Below, in pieces: positions 27,580 through 36,161 of a stretch of DNA of 64,000 nt. The position numbers were made by a program, and so were the translations under genes. Below the pieces are notes generated by a model that was given only the letters and a program-made list of their open reading frames with translations, searched no databases and was not told the origin of the DNA. Location of the stretch: NCBI GenBank assembly GCA_023386365.1, contig JAEWJX010000017.1, positions 16,176 through 80,175 on the forward strand, in the 5' to 3' direction. Numbering within the stretch: position 1 is the first letter of the stretch; each line of letters starts with the position of its first letter. The DNA is from Actinomycetes bacterium (GTDB lineage Bacteria; Actinomycetota; Actinomycetes; Actinomycetales; Microbacteriaceae).

Positions 27580-27956
27580 GCGCGCTCGTCGTGATCGCCG
27601 CGCTCGTCGCAGGAGCCCTCGGGGCGGTGCTCCGCTACGGCACCGCCCGGGCCTTCGCCGCGCATCCGTCGCGGCTGCCGTGGGCGGTGCTGATCGTCAA
27701 CGTCGTCGGCTCGCTCATCGGCGGCATCGCGCTCGGCCTCGCGCAGGCGGGCGTCTGGGATGCCGACCTGCGGCTGATCGTGCTGTCGGGCTTCTGCGGC
27801 GGCCTCACCACCTTCTCCACGTTCAGCGTGGAGACCATCCAGTTGACGCTGGAGGGGCGGATGCGCGCCGCCCTCGCATCCGTGGTCGCGAACCTCGTGC
27901 TCGGCATCGGTGCCGCCGCCCTCGGCTGGTGGGTGGTCACCCTGCTCCTCGCCTGA
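27576..27956 (+). CDS. crcB: Fluoride channel FluC/CrcB, subunit 2
   Basis: A 126-residue four-helix partner of the preceding gene. LGAVLRYG (about 16), NVVGSLIGG (about 41) and GFCGGLTTFSTFS (about 72) are the Arg, Asn and Phe-box motifs. GTG start inside the preceding stop. No fluoride riboswitch is present; the pair is driven by the upstream permease promoter. Its stop is 9 bases from the convergent sugar-permease stop. Confidence 0.92.
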   Translation: MSALVVIAALVAGALGAVLRYGTARAFAAHPSRLPWAVLIVNVVGSLIGGIALGLAQAGVWDADLRLIVLSGFCGGLTTFSTFSVETIQLTLEGRMRAALASVVANLVLGIGAAALGWWVVTLLLA

Positions 27957-27965
27957 CGGGCGGCG

Positions 27966-28835
27966 TCAGCCCTTCTCGCCGCCCTCCGAGGTCGACATGA
28001 TGCGCCGCTGGAAGATGAAGAAGATCACCGCCACCGGGATCGACATCAGCACCGCCGCGCCCAGCTGCAGCGGGTACTGGTTGCCACTGCCCAGCTGACC
28101 GGACGTGAGGGATGCGACACCGGTGGTGAGGGTGTTCAGGTCGGGGTCGTTGCGCGACACCACGAAGTGGGCGAATTCGTTCCACGACCCCTGGAAGCTG
28201 AGGATGAAGAGCGTGATGAGCGCGGGCGTCGCCATCGGCAGCACGATCGTCCAGAAGGTGCGGAACACACCGGCGCCGTCGATGCGCGCCGCCTCCTCCA
28301 CCGACACCGGGATCGACTCGAAGAACTGCTTCATGATGAAGATGCCGGCGGCGTCGATCATGATCGGGATCATCATGCCGGCGTAGCTGTTGTAGAGGCC
28401 CAGCTCTTTGAGGATGAGGAAGCGCGGGATCAGCAGCACCACGTTCGGCACCGCCATCACCGCCACGAGTGCCGCGAAGATCACCGCCCGCCCACGGAAG
28501 TGCAGCCGCGAGAGCGCGTAGCCGGCGAGCGAGTCGAAGAAGACGCGCCCGGTCGTCACGACGATCGTGATGAACAGCGAGTTCCCGGCCCACTGCAGAA
28601 GCGGCACCGTCGTGAAGAGGCGCTCGTAGGCGGCAAAGCTCCACGTCTCGGGGATGAGCGACAGCGGCTGCTGGGTGGCCTCTGCATCCGTCTTGAAGCT
28701 GCCCGAGATGGAGATGAGGAACGGGTAGATGTAGATGAGGGCGAGCGCGATGAGCAGCACGTAGCCGAGCGCCAACCCGATGAGGGATGCGCGCGAGCGG
28801 CCCGCGTGCAGGCGCGTCGGTGCGGCGGCGGTCAT
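27966..28835 (-). CDS. Carbohydrate ABC transporter permease (MalG-like)
   Basis: A 289-residue inner-membrane permease with six TM helices. The EAA loop EEAARIDGAGVFRTFW (about residue 190), which contacts the ATPase, is intact. The spacing and the short N-terminus are typical of the MalG-type subunit of CUT1 importers. It overlaps the MalF-like gene by 4 bp. No ATP-binding subunit is encoded here, so it probably uses a shared MsiK-type ATPase elsewhere, as is common in actinobacteria. Confidence 0.92.
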   Translation of the reverse strand: MTAAAPTRLHAGRSRASLIGLALGYVLLIALALIYIYPFLISISGSFKTDAEATQQPLSLIPETWSFAAYERLFTTVPLLQWAGNSLFITIVVTTGRVFFDSLAGYALSRLHFRGRAVIFAALVAVMAVPNVVLLIPRFLILKELGLYNSYAGMMIPIMIDAAGIFIMKQFFESIPVSVEEAARIDGAGVFRTFWTIVLPMATPALITLFILSFQGSWNEFAHFVVSRNDPDLNTLTTGVASLTSGQLGSGNQYPLQLGAAVLMSIPVAVIFFIFQRRIMSTSEGGEKG

Positions 28836-29956
28836 CGTCTGCTCCGCTCGTCGGCGGGCGGAATCGGCCCGGCGTGCGCCTGGACGGCGGCGGCGCTGCG
28901 ACGCAACCGCATCACCGAGCGCGCCTCGCGCCGCTGACCCGAGCGACCGAGGTCACGGTCGCGCAGCACCCAGCGCTGGAACAGGGTGAGCACCACGATG
29001 ATGCCGAACAGGATGAACGAGATCGCGGCACCCTGGCCCCACTTGAGGTCGGTGAAGGAAGTGTCGTACGCGAGGAACGCGGGGGTGAGCAGCGTCTTCG
29101 CCGGCGCCCCGCGACCGGTGAGGTAGATCTGGTCGAACACCTGCCAGGTGCCGATGAGGCCGAGCGTGAGCACCGTGAAGAGGGTGGGCTTCAGCATCGG
29201 GAGCGTCACCGAGAAGAAGCTGCGGAAGGGACCCGCGCCGTCCATCATGGCCGCCTCCTCGATCTCGGCGCCCACGTTCTGCAGCGCCGCGAGGAACAGC
29301 AGCATGAAGGTTCCGGATGTGGTGAAGATGGCCAGGATGATGAGCACGCACATCGCCACCGACGGCCCTGCGAGCCAGTCCCACCAGGTGAGGCCGAGGG
29401 GGCCGGCGGCGGCCGAGGCGGCAGATCCGTCGATCTGGAACCACCCGAGCACGATGTGCAGCACGCCGGTCGGATCGGCGAACCAGTTGGGCCCGTTGAT
29501 GCCGAACCAGCCGAGCACCGCGTTCACCGCACCGGATGAGGTGAACAGGAAGATGAAGATCGTGGTGATCGCGATGGAGCTGGTGACCGACGGGAAGTAG
29601 AACGCGGTGCGGAAGAATCCGCGGCCCCGCAGCATCCGCCGGTTCACCTGCACGGCGAGGAAGAGTGCCAGCGCGGTCTGCAGCGGCACCACCGCGAGCA
29701 CGTAGTAGAGGTTGTTGCGGATCGAGGTGCCGAAGTCACGCTGGGCGAGGCCCGAGTCGACGAGCACCTTCGCGTAGTTCTCGCCTCCCACAAACGACGA
29801 GTTGCCGAGCGGCGAGCCGAGCCCGTTCCAGTTGCTGAGACTCACCCACAGCGCGAGCAGGATCGGGAGCACGAGGAACACGCCGATGATGAGGATCGCG
29901 GGTGCGGTGAACGCCCAGCCGTAGCGGGCTTCGTTCCCGCGGATCCCTCTGCTCAT
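28832..29956 (-). CDS. Carbohydrate ABC transporter permease (MalF-like)
   Basis: A 374-residue inner-membrane permease. EIEEAAMMDGAGPFRSFF (about residue 235) is the EAA loop. An inserted loop between TM3 and TM4 (about 140-195) contains FGINGPNWFADPTG and is typical of some CUT1 MalF proteins. The C-terminal 40 residues are basic and probably cytosolic. It lies between the binding protein and the MalG-like gene, and the three form one importer for an oligosaccharide that is not identifiable from sequence. Confidence 0.92.
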   Translation of the reverse strand: MSRGIRGNEARYGWAFTAPAILIIGVFLVLPILLALWVSLSNWNGLGSPLGNSSFVGGENYAKVLVDSGLAQRDFGTSIRNNLYYVLAVVPLQTALALFLAVQVNRRMLRGRGFFRTAFYFPSVTSSIAITTIFIFLFTSSGAVNAVLGWFGINGPNWFADPTGVLHIVLGWFQIDGSAASAAAGPLGLTWWDWLAGPSVAMCVLIILAIFTTSGTFMLLFLAALQNVGAEIEEAAMMDGAGPFRSFFSVTLPMLKPTLFTVLTLGLIGTWQVFDQIYLTGRGAPAKTLLTPAFLAYDTSFTDLKWGQGAAISFILFGIIVVLTLFQRWVLRDRDLGRSGQRREARSVMRLRRSAAAVQAHAGPIPPADERSRR

Positions 29957-29985
29957 CGTGTGCTCCCCGTGCTCCCTGTCTCAGC

Positions 29986-31221
29986 TCAGCCGTTCGCCTC
30001 GTCGAGGGCCGCCTGCAGCGAATTCTGGAACGACGCGAGCACGCCCTCCAGGTCGACGCCGCCCGAGGCGAGACCCTCCAGCTGGGCATTGAAGTCACCC
30101 ACGACGGCTGCCGAGCCCGCGAAGTTCACGGGGCTGACGGCGTAGTCGTTGCTGGCGACGAACGACGCGTAGTCGGGGTACTTCTCCGCGTAGCTCGCAG
30201 CCCCCGACTCGGTCGACGGGATCACGCCGAAGGCGTCGGCGAACGCCAGCTGCTGCTCGTCGGAGGTGAGGTACTCGACCAGCGACACGGATGCGTCGCG
30301 GGTGTCGGAGTTCGCCGGCACGCCCCAGCAGTTGCTGAACGTGAACGTCGACTTGCCGCCCGGACCCTCGGGCAGCTCGTAGGCGGCCCACTTCGTGTCG
30401 GGGTAGTCGGCGGCGATGCCCTTGATCCAGGGGCCCTCGATCACCATCGCGGCCTTGCCGGCGCCGAGCGCCTCGCCACCCCATCCGGCGTCGATCTCGC
30501 TCGGGAACTTGAGCACGCCCGCGTCGTGCAGCTTCTGCACGTACTCGAGGCCGGCCAGGTTCTCGGGGGAGTCGGCGGTCGCCTCGGTGCCGTCATCGTT
30601 CACGAGAGTGCCGCCCGCCTGGTTCATGAACACACCCAGACGCGCGTACTCGAGGCCGAACGAGAGGCCGACGGTGCTGCCGCTGGTGAGCTTCGTCGCG
30701 ACCGCTTCGAGGCTGTCCCAGTCGGTGGGGATGTCGGCGTCGGTGAGTCCGGCGGCCGCCCACAGGTCGGTGTTGACGATCAGGCCGAGCGTCGAGAAGT
30801 CCTTCGGCGCGCAGACGAACTCACCGTCGAAAGTGAAGGTGTCGACGAGCGACGGGTAGAACTGGTCGGCATTCGACAGGTCCTGCGCGTAAGTGTCGAG
30901 GTAGCCGTTGGTGGCGTAGTTCGCGAACTGGTCCCAGCCCATGTAGAAGAGGTCGGGGGCGTCATCGCCGGCGAACCCCTGGCTGAGCTGCTGGTTGAGG
31001 TCGTCGGCGGCGATGACCTTCACCGTGGCGTCGTTGTCAGCGGCCCACGCATCCGCGGCGGCCTGCACGGCCTCCGTCTCGGCGGGCCCGCTGGAGCCGA
31101 TCAGGATGGTGAGCTCGCTGCTGCCCGAGTCACCGGTGTCGCCGTTGCCGGCGCAGCCGGCGAGCATGACGGCCGAAGCCGCCGCGAGGGCGACGGCGCC
31201 GCCCCACGTCTTCTTGCTCAT
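29986..31221 (-). CDS. ABC sugar-binding lipoprotein
   Basis: A 411-residue exported lipoprotein. The signal peptide ends in LAGC (Cys at 23), followed by an acidic Gly/Ser linker and a two-lobe solute-binding fold (SBP family 1). AMVIEGPWIKG (about 268) and the C-terminal LQAALDEANG are typical. It delivers the sugar to the two permeases downstream. Start 31221 has GAGGAA 6 bases upstream; a methionine 5 codons earlier is less likely. It lies 11 bp after the LacI gene, so the regulator and importer are co-transcribed. Confidence 0.92.
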   Translation of the reverse strand: MSKKTWGGAVALAAASAVMLAGCAGNGDTGDSGSSELTILIGSSGPAETEAVQAAADAWAADNDATVKVIAADDLNQQLSQGFAGDDAPDLFYMGWDQFANYATNGYLDTYAQDLSNADQFYPSLVDTFTFDGEFVCAPKDFSTLGLIVNTDLWAAAGLTDADIPTDWDSLEAVATKLTSGSTVGLSFGLEYARLGVFMNQAGGTLVNDDGTEATADSPENLAGLEYVQKLHDAGVLKFPSEIDAGWGGEALGAGKAAMVIEGPWIKGIAADYPDTKWAAYELPEGPGGKSTFTFSNCWGVPANSDTRDASVSLVEYLTSDEQQLAFADAFGVIPSTESGAASYAEKYPDYASFVASNDYAVSPVNFAGSAAVVGDFNAQLEGLASGGVDLEGVLASFQNSLQAALDEANG

Positions 31222-31232
31222 GGATCTTCCTC

Positions 31233-32327
31233 TCATGTGTGATCGCCGGGCTCGGTGCCATCGGCTTCCTCGACGGGCGCCAGGTGACTCGACCGACGCA
31301 CGACAAGCTGGGGGGTGATGAGGCGGTGGCCGGTCGCGTCCGCGCCGCTGCCGTGAGGCAGCACGCGACGCCCGTCGGCGCCCATCAGGAGTTCGAGGAT
31401 GGCGGCGGCGACCTCGGCGAGGTGCTGGTCGACGCTGGAGAGTCCGACCGCCTGCGCGACGGGGGTGTTGTCGAAGCCCATCACGGGGAAGTGCGGGTAG
31501 CCGGCCTCGCGGACCGCCATCATGGCGCCGAGGGCGACCGAGTCGCTGACGCAGACGAGGCCCTCGAGCTCGGGGTCGCGGCGCATGTGCTCCTCGACGG
31601 CGACGCGCGAGGCGGCGACCGCCTCGGTGGTCTCGAAGGTGAGTGCGTCGAGGTCGCCGTCGCTCAGGTGGGGGAAGGCCTCGTGCATGGCGTCACGCCA
31701 TCCGGCGCGCCGGTCGTCTCCGGTGCCGGATCCGTCGGGCCAGCCGAGGAACCCGATGCGGGTGAGGCCGCGTCCGATGAGGTGCCGGGTGGCGAGGGCG
31801 GTGCCGGCACGCCCGTCGACGTCGACCCAGAGCCGCTGCGGGTCGTCGAGCCGCTCGGCGCCCCACGGTCGGCCGAACGACACGAACGGGATGCCCTCCT
31901 GGGCGAGCCAGTCGATGCGGCGGTCGTCGTATGCGGTGTCGGTGAGCACGAACGCGTCGACGTCGGCGCCGTCGCGCAGGGTGCGGTACTGCTCGATCTC
32001 ATCGAGGGGGTCGCGGGCGGTGAAGAGCGTGACGCGCAGACCGCGTTCGGCGGACTGCTCGGTGAGCGCATGGAGGAAACGGTCCTGAATGGCGCCGGAG
32101 ATGCCGCGCGGCAGCGGGTCGAGGCGGATGCCGATGGTGGAGCTCGCGCGGGTGCGGAGGCGACGGGCGGATGCGTGGGGTCGCCATCCGAGTTCGCGCA
32201 CGGCCTGCTCGACGCGCTCCCGCGTCTCCGGTCGCACGATCTCGGGGCTGTTCATCACATTCGAGACCGTCTGACGGGAAACGCCGGCGAGCCGCGCCAC
32301 GTCTTCCACCGTGGGGAGCTGTGCCAC
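31233..32327 (-). CDS. LacI-family transcriptional regulator
   Basis: A 364-residue repressor. The DNA-binding head is at residues 6-30 (VEDVARLAGVSRQTVSNVMN), with a hinge helix around RRLRTRASS and a periplasmic-binding-type sugar sensor at about 60-345 (VCVSDSVALGAMMA, GFDNTP). GTG start with GGGAGG upstream. It is the first gene of the importer operon and divergent from a glycogen-debranching-type glycosidase. Two GATCGATC-centred operators lie in the gap, so it probably controls both directions in response to the imported sugar. Confidence 0.92.
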   Translation of the reverse strand: MAQLPTVEDVARLAGVSRQTVSNVMNSPEIVRPETRERVEQAVRELGWRPHASARRLRTRASSTIGIRLDPLPRGISGAIQDRFLHALTEQSAERGLRVTLFTARDPLDEIEQYRTLRDGADVDAFVLTDTAYDDRRIDWLAQEGIPFVSFGRPWGAERLDDPQRLWVDVDGRAGTALATRHLIGRGLTRIGFLGWPDGSGTGDDRRAGWRDAMHEAFPHLSDGDLDALTFETTEAVAASRVAVEEHMRRDPELEGLVCVSDSVALGAMMAVREAGYPHFPVMGFDNTPVAQAVGLSSVDQHLAEVAAAILELLMGADGRRVLPHGSGADATGHRLITPQLVVRRSSHLAPVEEADGTEPGDHT

Positions 32328-32348
32328 CCCGACCTCCCTTGGTCATCC

Positions 32349-32395
32349 TTGATCGATCCAACGGCGTCAGGCAGATTACCGTTTGATCGATCAAA
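32349..32395. promoter_or_regulatory. Two LacI operators in the divergent gap
   Basis: TTTGATCGATCAAA (32382-32395) is a perfect 14-bp palindrome. A second, weaker copy TTGATCGATCCAA is at 32349-32361. Both share the core GATCGATC, with centres 34 bp apart. The symmetric, CG-centred form is typical of LacI-family sites. Confidence 0.75.
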
Positions 32396-32485
32396 TCGTC
32401 GGTGTTATGTTACCTGGCGAGCCGATGGTGTCAACGGGTCGGCTCTCTCGAACACCGAAAGTCACGAGCAGCGAAGGTCGTCCGG

Positions 32486-34363
32486 ATGCCTGCAAACGAT
32501 GCGACAGGCCGTCAGCCTCTCCTGCACGACGCGGTCGCCGCCCTCCGTGCACCCACCCAGGTGTGGTCGCGCCCCTCGGGTGAGATGACCCAACCGATCG
32601 ACGGCATCTACGTGTCAGATGTGCGCGTCGCGAGCGGCTTCCGCGTGCTCGTCGACGGCGAAGCCCCCGAGCCGATCGCGACGCTCGAAGACGGTGCGGA
32701 CCGCATCCGCTTCGTGTCGCTGCTGCGCGGCCTCGACGACCACGGCGCCGACCCCGACGTGCGGCTCTGGGTGGAGCGTCAGGTTCGGGGCGACGGCGTC
32801 GAGCATGTCCTGCGGATCGAATCGCGACTCGCCCGCCCGGCGGTGTGCGATCTGGTGGTCGAACTACACCCCGAGTCGACGCCCGTCGACGTCGTGAAGA
32901 CAGGACGCGCATCCACCCCCGCCGAACCACGCATCGACGGCGCCAATGTGTCGTGGGGCGACGAGGCCGTCACGGTCACGCTGCGTGCGGACGATGCCGC
33001 GATCTCGACCACCGACGGGACGCTGCGGATCGCGTGGCGGGTCGAGGTGCCGGTCGCCGGCTCCGTCGAGCGAGTGGTGTCTCTCGACGCACAGGATGCG
33101 CTCGCCGTCGTCGCCACGCCGCCCACCCCCGCCCCGTGGACCGCACCCGACCTGCCCGACGCGGACGACCGCCTGCAACGCTGGGTGCACCGGGCACTCG
33201 ACGACCTCGACGCCCTGCGACTCACGCGGGTCGGCTCGTCCGACGAGTTCTTCGGCGCCGGCGCCCCCTGGTTCTTCACCCTGTTCGGGCGGGACTCGAT
33301 CTGGGCCGCGCGCCTGCTGCTCTCCCTCGACACCTCGGTCGCCGCGGGCACCCTGCGCACACTGGCCTGCCTGCAGGGGTCGACGACCCACACGGCGACC
33401 GCGGAGCAGCCGGGCAAGATCATCCACGAGGTGCGGCGCGCCACCCTCGAACTCCCCGACGAGGGCGTCGAGCTGCCCCCGCACTACTACGGCACCGTCG
33501 ACGCCACCCCGCTGTGGGTGTGCCTGCTCGCCGACGTGCGCGAACGCGGGCTCTCGGATGCCGAGACGGAGGCGCTGCTACCCGCCCTCGAGGCGGCGCT
33601 CGCCTGGATGCGCGACTTCGGCGACAGCGACGGCGACGGGCTGCTCGAGTATGTCGACGAGACGGGTCGCGGCCTCTCCAATCAGGGCTGGAAGGACTCC
33701 GGCGACTCGGTGCAGTGGCGCGACGGCGCCCTCGCGCAGGGTCCGATCGCCCTCGCCGAGGTGCAGGCGTACGCCTACGAGGCGGCCACCCGCGGCGCCG
33801 ACCTGCTCGAGCAGTTCGGGCGTGACGCATCCGAGTGGCGCGCGTGGGCGGCCCGGCTCGCCGAGCGCTTCCGGGAGTCGTTCTGGGTGTCGGATGCCGA
33901 GGGCCGCTACCCGGCGATCGCCCTCGACGCGAACAAGCGCCCCGTCGACTCGCTCACCAGCAACATCGGGCACCTGCTCGGCACGGGCCTACTCGACGAC
34001 GCCGAGTCGCGACTGGTCGCCGAGCGGCTGGTGTCGCCGCGGCTGGATGCCGGATTCGGCATCCGCACGCTCGCAACCGGCTCCGGGGGTTACTGGCCGC
34101 TGTCGTACCACGGCGGCAGCATCTGGGCCCACGACACCGCCATCGCGATCCGCGGTCTGCACCTCGACGGCTTCGCCGACGAGGCTCGCACGCTGTCGGA
34201 GGGGCTGCTGCGCGCCGCGGTCGCGTTCGACTACCGCATGCCCGAACTGCACGGCGGTGACGCCGCATCCGACCTGACCCACCCTGTGCCCTACCCGGCG
34301 GCCTGCCGCCCGCAGGCCTGGTCGGCTGCGGCCGCGATCACCGTGCTCGACGCCCTCATCTGA
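32486..34363 (+). CDS. Amylo-alpha-1,6-glucosidase / glycogen-debranching-type glycosidase
   Basis: A 625-residue cytosolic protein. Residues 30-215 form the glycogen-debranching N-terminal beta domain. Residues 230-620 form an (alpha/alpha)6 barrel with FGRDSIWAARLLLSLD (about 275) and NQGWKDSGDS (about 400), typical of the GH63/GH13-related amylo-1,6-glucosidase group. The GWKDS stretch carries likely acid residues. Such proteins cleave branched or short alpha-glucosides or related oligosaccharides. Divergence from the LacI gene suggests it processes the imported sugar. ATG at 32486 with GAAGG upstream; an earlier in-frame start lies in the operator region and is rejected. Confidence 0.85.
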   Translation: MPANDATGRQPLLHDAVAALRAPTQVWSRPSGEMTQPIDGIYVSDVRVASGFRVLVDGEAPEPIATLEDGADRIRFVSLLRGLDDHGADPDVRLWVERQVRGDGVEHVLRIESRLARPAVCDLVVELHPESTPVDVVKTGRASTPAEPRIDGANVSWGDEAVTVTLRADDAAISTTDGTLRIAWRVEVPVAGSVERVVSLDAQDALAVVATPPTPAPWTAPDLPDADDRLQRWVHRALDDLDALRLTRVGSSDEFFGAGAPWFFTLFGRDSIWAARLLLSLDTSVAAGTLRTLACLQGSTTHTATAEQPGKIIHEVRRATLELPDEGVELPPHYYGTVDATPLWVCLLADVRERGLSDAETEALLPALEAALAWMRDFGDSDGDGLLEYVDETGRGLSNQGWKDSGDSVQWRDGALAQGPIALAEVQAYAYEAATRGADLLEQFGRDASEWRAWAARLAERFRESFWVSDAEGRYPAIALDANKRPVDSLTSNIGHLLGTGLLDDAESRLVAERLVSPRLDAGFGIRTLATGSGGYWPLSYHGGSIWAHDTAIAIRGLHLDGFADEARTLSEGLLRAAVAFDYRMPELHGGDAASDLTHPVPYPAACRPQAWSAAAAITVLDALI

Positions 34364-34369
34364 CCCGGT

Positions 34370-35470
34370 TCAGTAGCCGAGCGCGCTGAGCGCCGACACC
34401 ACCTGGCGCGCGATCGTGCGACCCGCACGGTTCGCGCCGATCGTGGATGCGGTGGGTCCGTAACCCGCGAAGAACACATTCGCGTTGCGGTATGCGGCGC
34501 CGCCCGCGACCGTCACGCCGCCCTCCTGCTCGCGCAGCTTCAACGGCGCCAGGTGGCGCAGCTCGGGGCGGAAGCCGGTGGCCCAGATGATCGCATCCGC
34601 GTGCTGGAATGTGCCGTCGGCCCAGCGCACGCCATCCGCCTCGATCCGCTCGAACATGGGCTTCGCGGTGAGCAGACCGCGGTCGATGGCCGATTGGATG
34701 CGGCGGGTGCGCGGCACGCCCGTGGTCGACACGATGCTCGGCAGGGCGCGGCCCTCGCGGGCGGCGGCATCCTGCAGCGTGACGGCGCGGGTTCCCCCCT
34801 CGATGTTGAGCTCCTGCTCCTCGAGGAACTCGATCGGGCGGCGCGTGACCCAGGTGACGTTCGCGGCCACGTTCTCGAGCTCCATCAGGAATCCGATGGC
34901 GCTCGTGCCGCCGCCGACGACCACCACATCCTGGTCGCGGAACCCCTCCGCGTCGGCGTAGTCGACGGTGTGCACGTGGCGGCCCTGGAAGTCGTTCATG
35001 CCCGGGTACCAGGGCACGAACGGCGCACCCCAGGTGCCGGTGGCGTTGACGAGCACCTGCGTGGAGAACGTCTGGTCGCCGTAGGCGTCGTCGAAGGTCA
35101 CCTCGAAGCCGTCGAAGGTGGCCCGCACCCGGCGCACGTCGGCCGGTCGCACCACCTGCAGCCCGTAGTGCTGCTCGTACTGCCGGTAGTAGTCGGCGAT
35201 GATGTCGCGGGCCGGCGCCGAGCGGTCGGCCGTGTCGAAGCTGAGGCCCAGCTCATCCATGCCGGGCAGGTCGTTCACGCGGTGCGCGTAGCCGAGACGC
35301 AGCGCCTCCCAGCGGAACTGCCAGGCGCCGCCGGCACCCGGGCCGCGATCCAGGATGACGAAGTCGTTGCCGGCATCGAGGCCCAGCTTGCGCAGGTAGT
35401 AGCCGACCGACAGCCCGGCTTGACCGGCGCCGACGATCACGACGGCGGTGTCGGTGGGCCGGTCGGTCAC
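34370..35470 (-). CDS. FAD/NAD(P)-dependent monooxygenase-like protein (CzcO family)
   Basis: A 366-residue flavoprotein. The FAD Rossmann motif is VVIVGAGQAGLSVGYYLRK (about 10-28). A second NAD(P) motif VVVVGGGTSAIGFLM is at about 175. ATGFRPELRHL (about 305) is the conserved ATG motif of this fold. It belongs with flavin-containing monooxygenase / CzcO-like oxidoreductases. The substrate is unknown. GTG start with no distinct ribosome site. It converges with the debranching gene (6-bp gap) and is divergent from the small PGPGW protein. Confidence 0.85.
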   Translation of the reverse strand: MTDRPTDTAVVIVGAGQAGLSVGYYLRKLGLDAGNDFVILDRGPGAGGAWQFRWEALRLGYAHRVNDLPGMDELGLSFDTADRSAPARDIIADYYRQYEQHYGLQVVRPADVRRVRATFDGFEVTFDDAYGDQTFSTQVLVNATGTWGAPFVPWYPGMNDFQGRHVHTVDYADAEGFRDQDVVVVGGGTSAIGFLMELENVAANVTWVTRRPIEFLEEQELNIEGGTRAVTLQDAAAREGRALPSIVSTTGVPRTRRIQSAIDRGLLTAKPMFERIEADGVRWADGTFQHADAIIWATGFRPELRHLAPLKLREQEGGVTVAGGAAYRNANVFFAGYGPTASTIGANRAGRTIARQVVSALSALGY

Positions 35471-35541
35471 CCGCTCAACGTTACCCGGCGCGCCCTGAGA
35501 ACAGGCAGCGGATGTTCAGCACCGGCCCGTAGCCTCGGCGC

Positions 35542-35829
35542 ATGAGCCGCGTCCGCGAGACGATCCGCCGCAACCCGAAGGCCGACCGCGCCTACCGCAC
35601 GGCGGTGGGCGTCACCGGCGGTGCGACCGTCGCGCTCGGCGTCGTCCTCATCCCGCTCCCCGGCCCGGGTGCCCTCATCGCGCTCGGCGGGCTGGCGATC
35701 CTCGGCAGCGAATTCGAGGGCGCGAAGCGGGTGTCGGATCGCGCATCGGCCGCCGCGAAGGCGGGCGCCGCGAAGGTCGCGGAGCGCCGCGCCCGGAAGG
35801 CCTCGCGGAGCACTCCCGAGCCCGGCTAA
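35542..35829 (+). CDS. Small PGPGW/TIGR02611-type membrane protein
   Basis: A 95-residue protein. A basic N-terminus (RRNPKADRAYR) precedes a hydrophobic hairpin with LIPLPGPGALIALGGLAIL (about 36-55), the conserved motif of small actinobacterial transmembrane proteins of this type. A basic Ala-rich tail follows. The function is unknown. It is followed by the DUF3073 gene on the same strand, which seems to have its own promoter. Confidence 0.8.
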   Translation: MSRVRETIRRNPKADRAYRTAVGVTGGATVALGVVLIPLPGPGALIALGGLAILGSEFEGAKRVSDRASAAAKAGAAKVAERRARKASRSTPEPG

Positions 35830-35842
35830 AAACCGGTTGCGT

Positions 35843-35850
35843 GATAGACT
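35843..35850 (+). promoter_or_regulatory. Extended -10 promoter for the DUF3073 gene
   Basis: TGATAGACT (35842-35850) is an extended -10 with the TAGACT box. Transcription would start about 48 bases before the ATG at 35906. Confidence 0.45.
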
Positions 35851-35905
35851 CCCGCGGAGTTTATTCCGAGCCGAACAGGCATCCTGAATCATGAGGGGGT
35901 CACGC

Positions 35906-36106
35906 ATGGGGCGCGGCCGTCAGAAGGCAAAGCACACCAAGGTCGCCCGGGATCTGAAGTACTTCAGCCCGGACACCAACTACTCCGCACTCGAGCGCGA
36001 ACTCGGTGGCAACCCCCGCCTTGAGGAAGACCTCGAGAAGTGGCCGGAGTACGCAGCCGACGACACAGACGACGACGACCTCGACGAGGACGTCAAGACC
36101 GCCTGA
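35906..36106 (+). CDS. DUF3073 protein
   Basis: A 66-residue protein with the family signature MGRGRQKAKHTKVARDLKYFSP, then NYSALERELG and an acidic tail. DUF3073 proteins are actinobacterial, short, and usually sit beside purM, as here (convergent, one gene between). The function is unknown; the basic head and acidic tail suggest nucleic-acid or ribosome contact, which is inference. ATG 35906 with GAGGGGG 8 bases upstream is preferred over an ATG 5 codons earlier. Confidence 0.9.
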   Translation: MGRGRQKAKHTKVARDLKYFSPDTNYSALERELGGNPRLEEDLEKWPEYAADDTDDDDLDEDVKTA

Positions 36107-36161
36107 CCGGCATGGGGCGAAAGTCCTAGGGCACGTTCGCGTCATCCTGCACGCTTGACGC

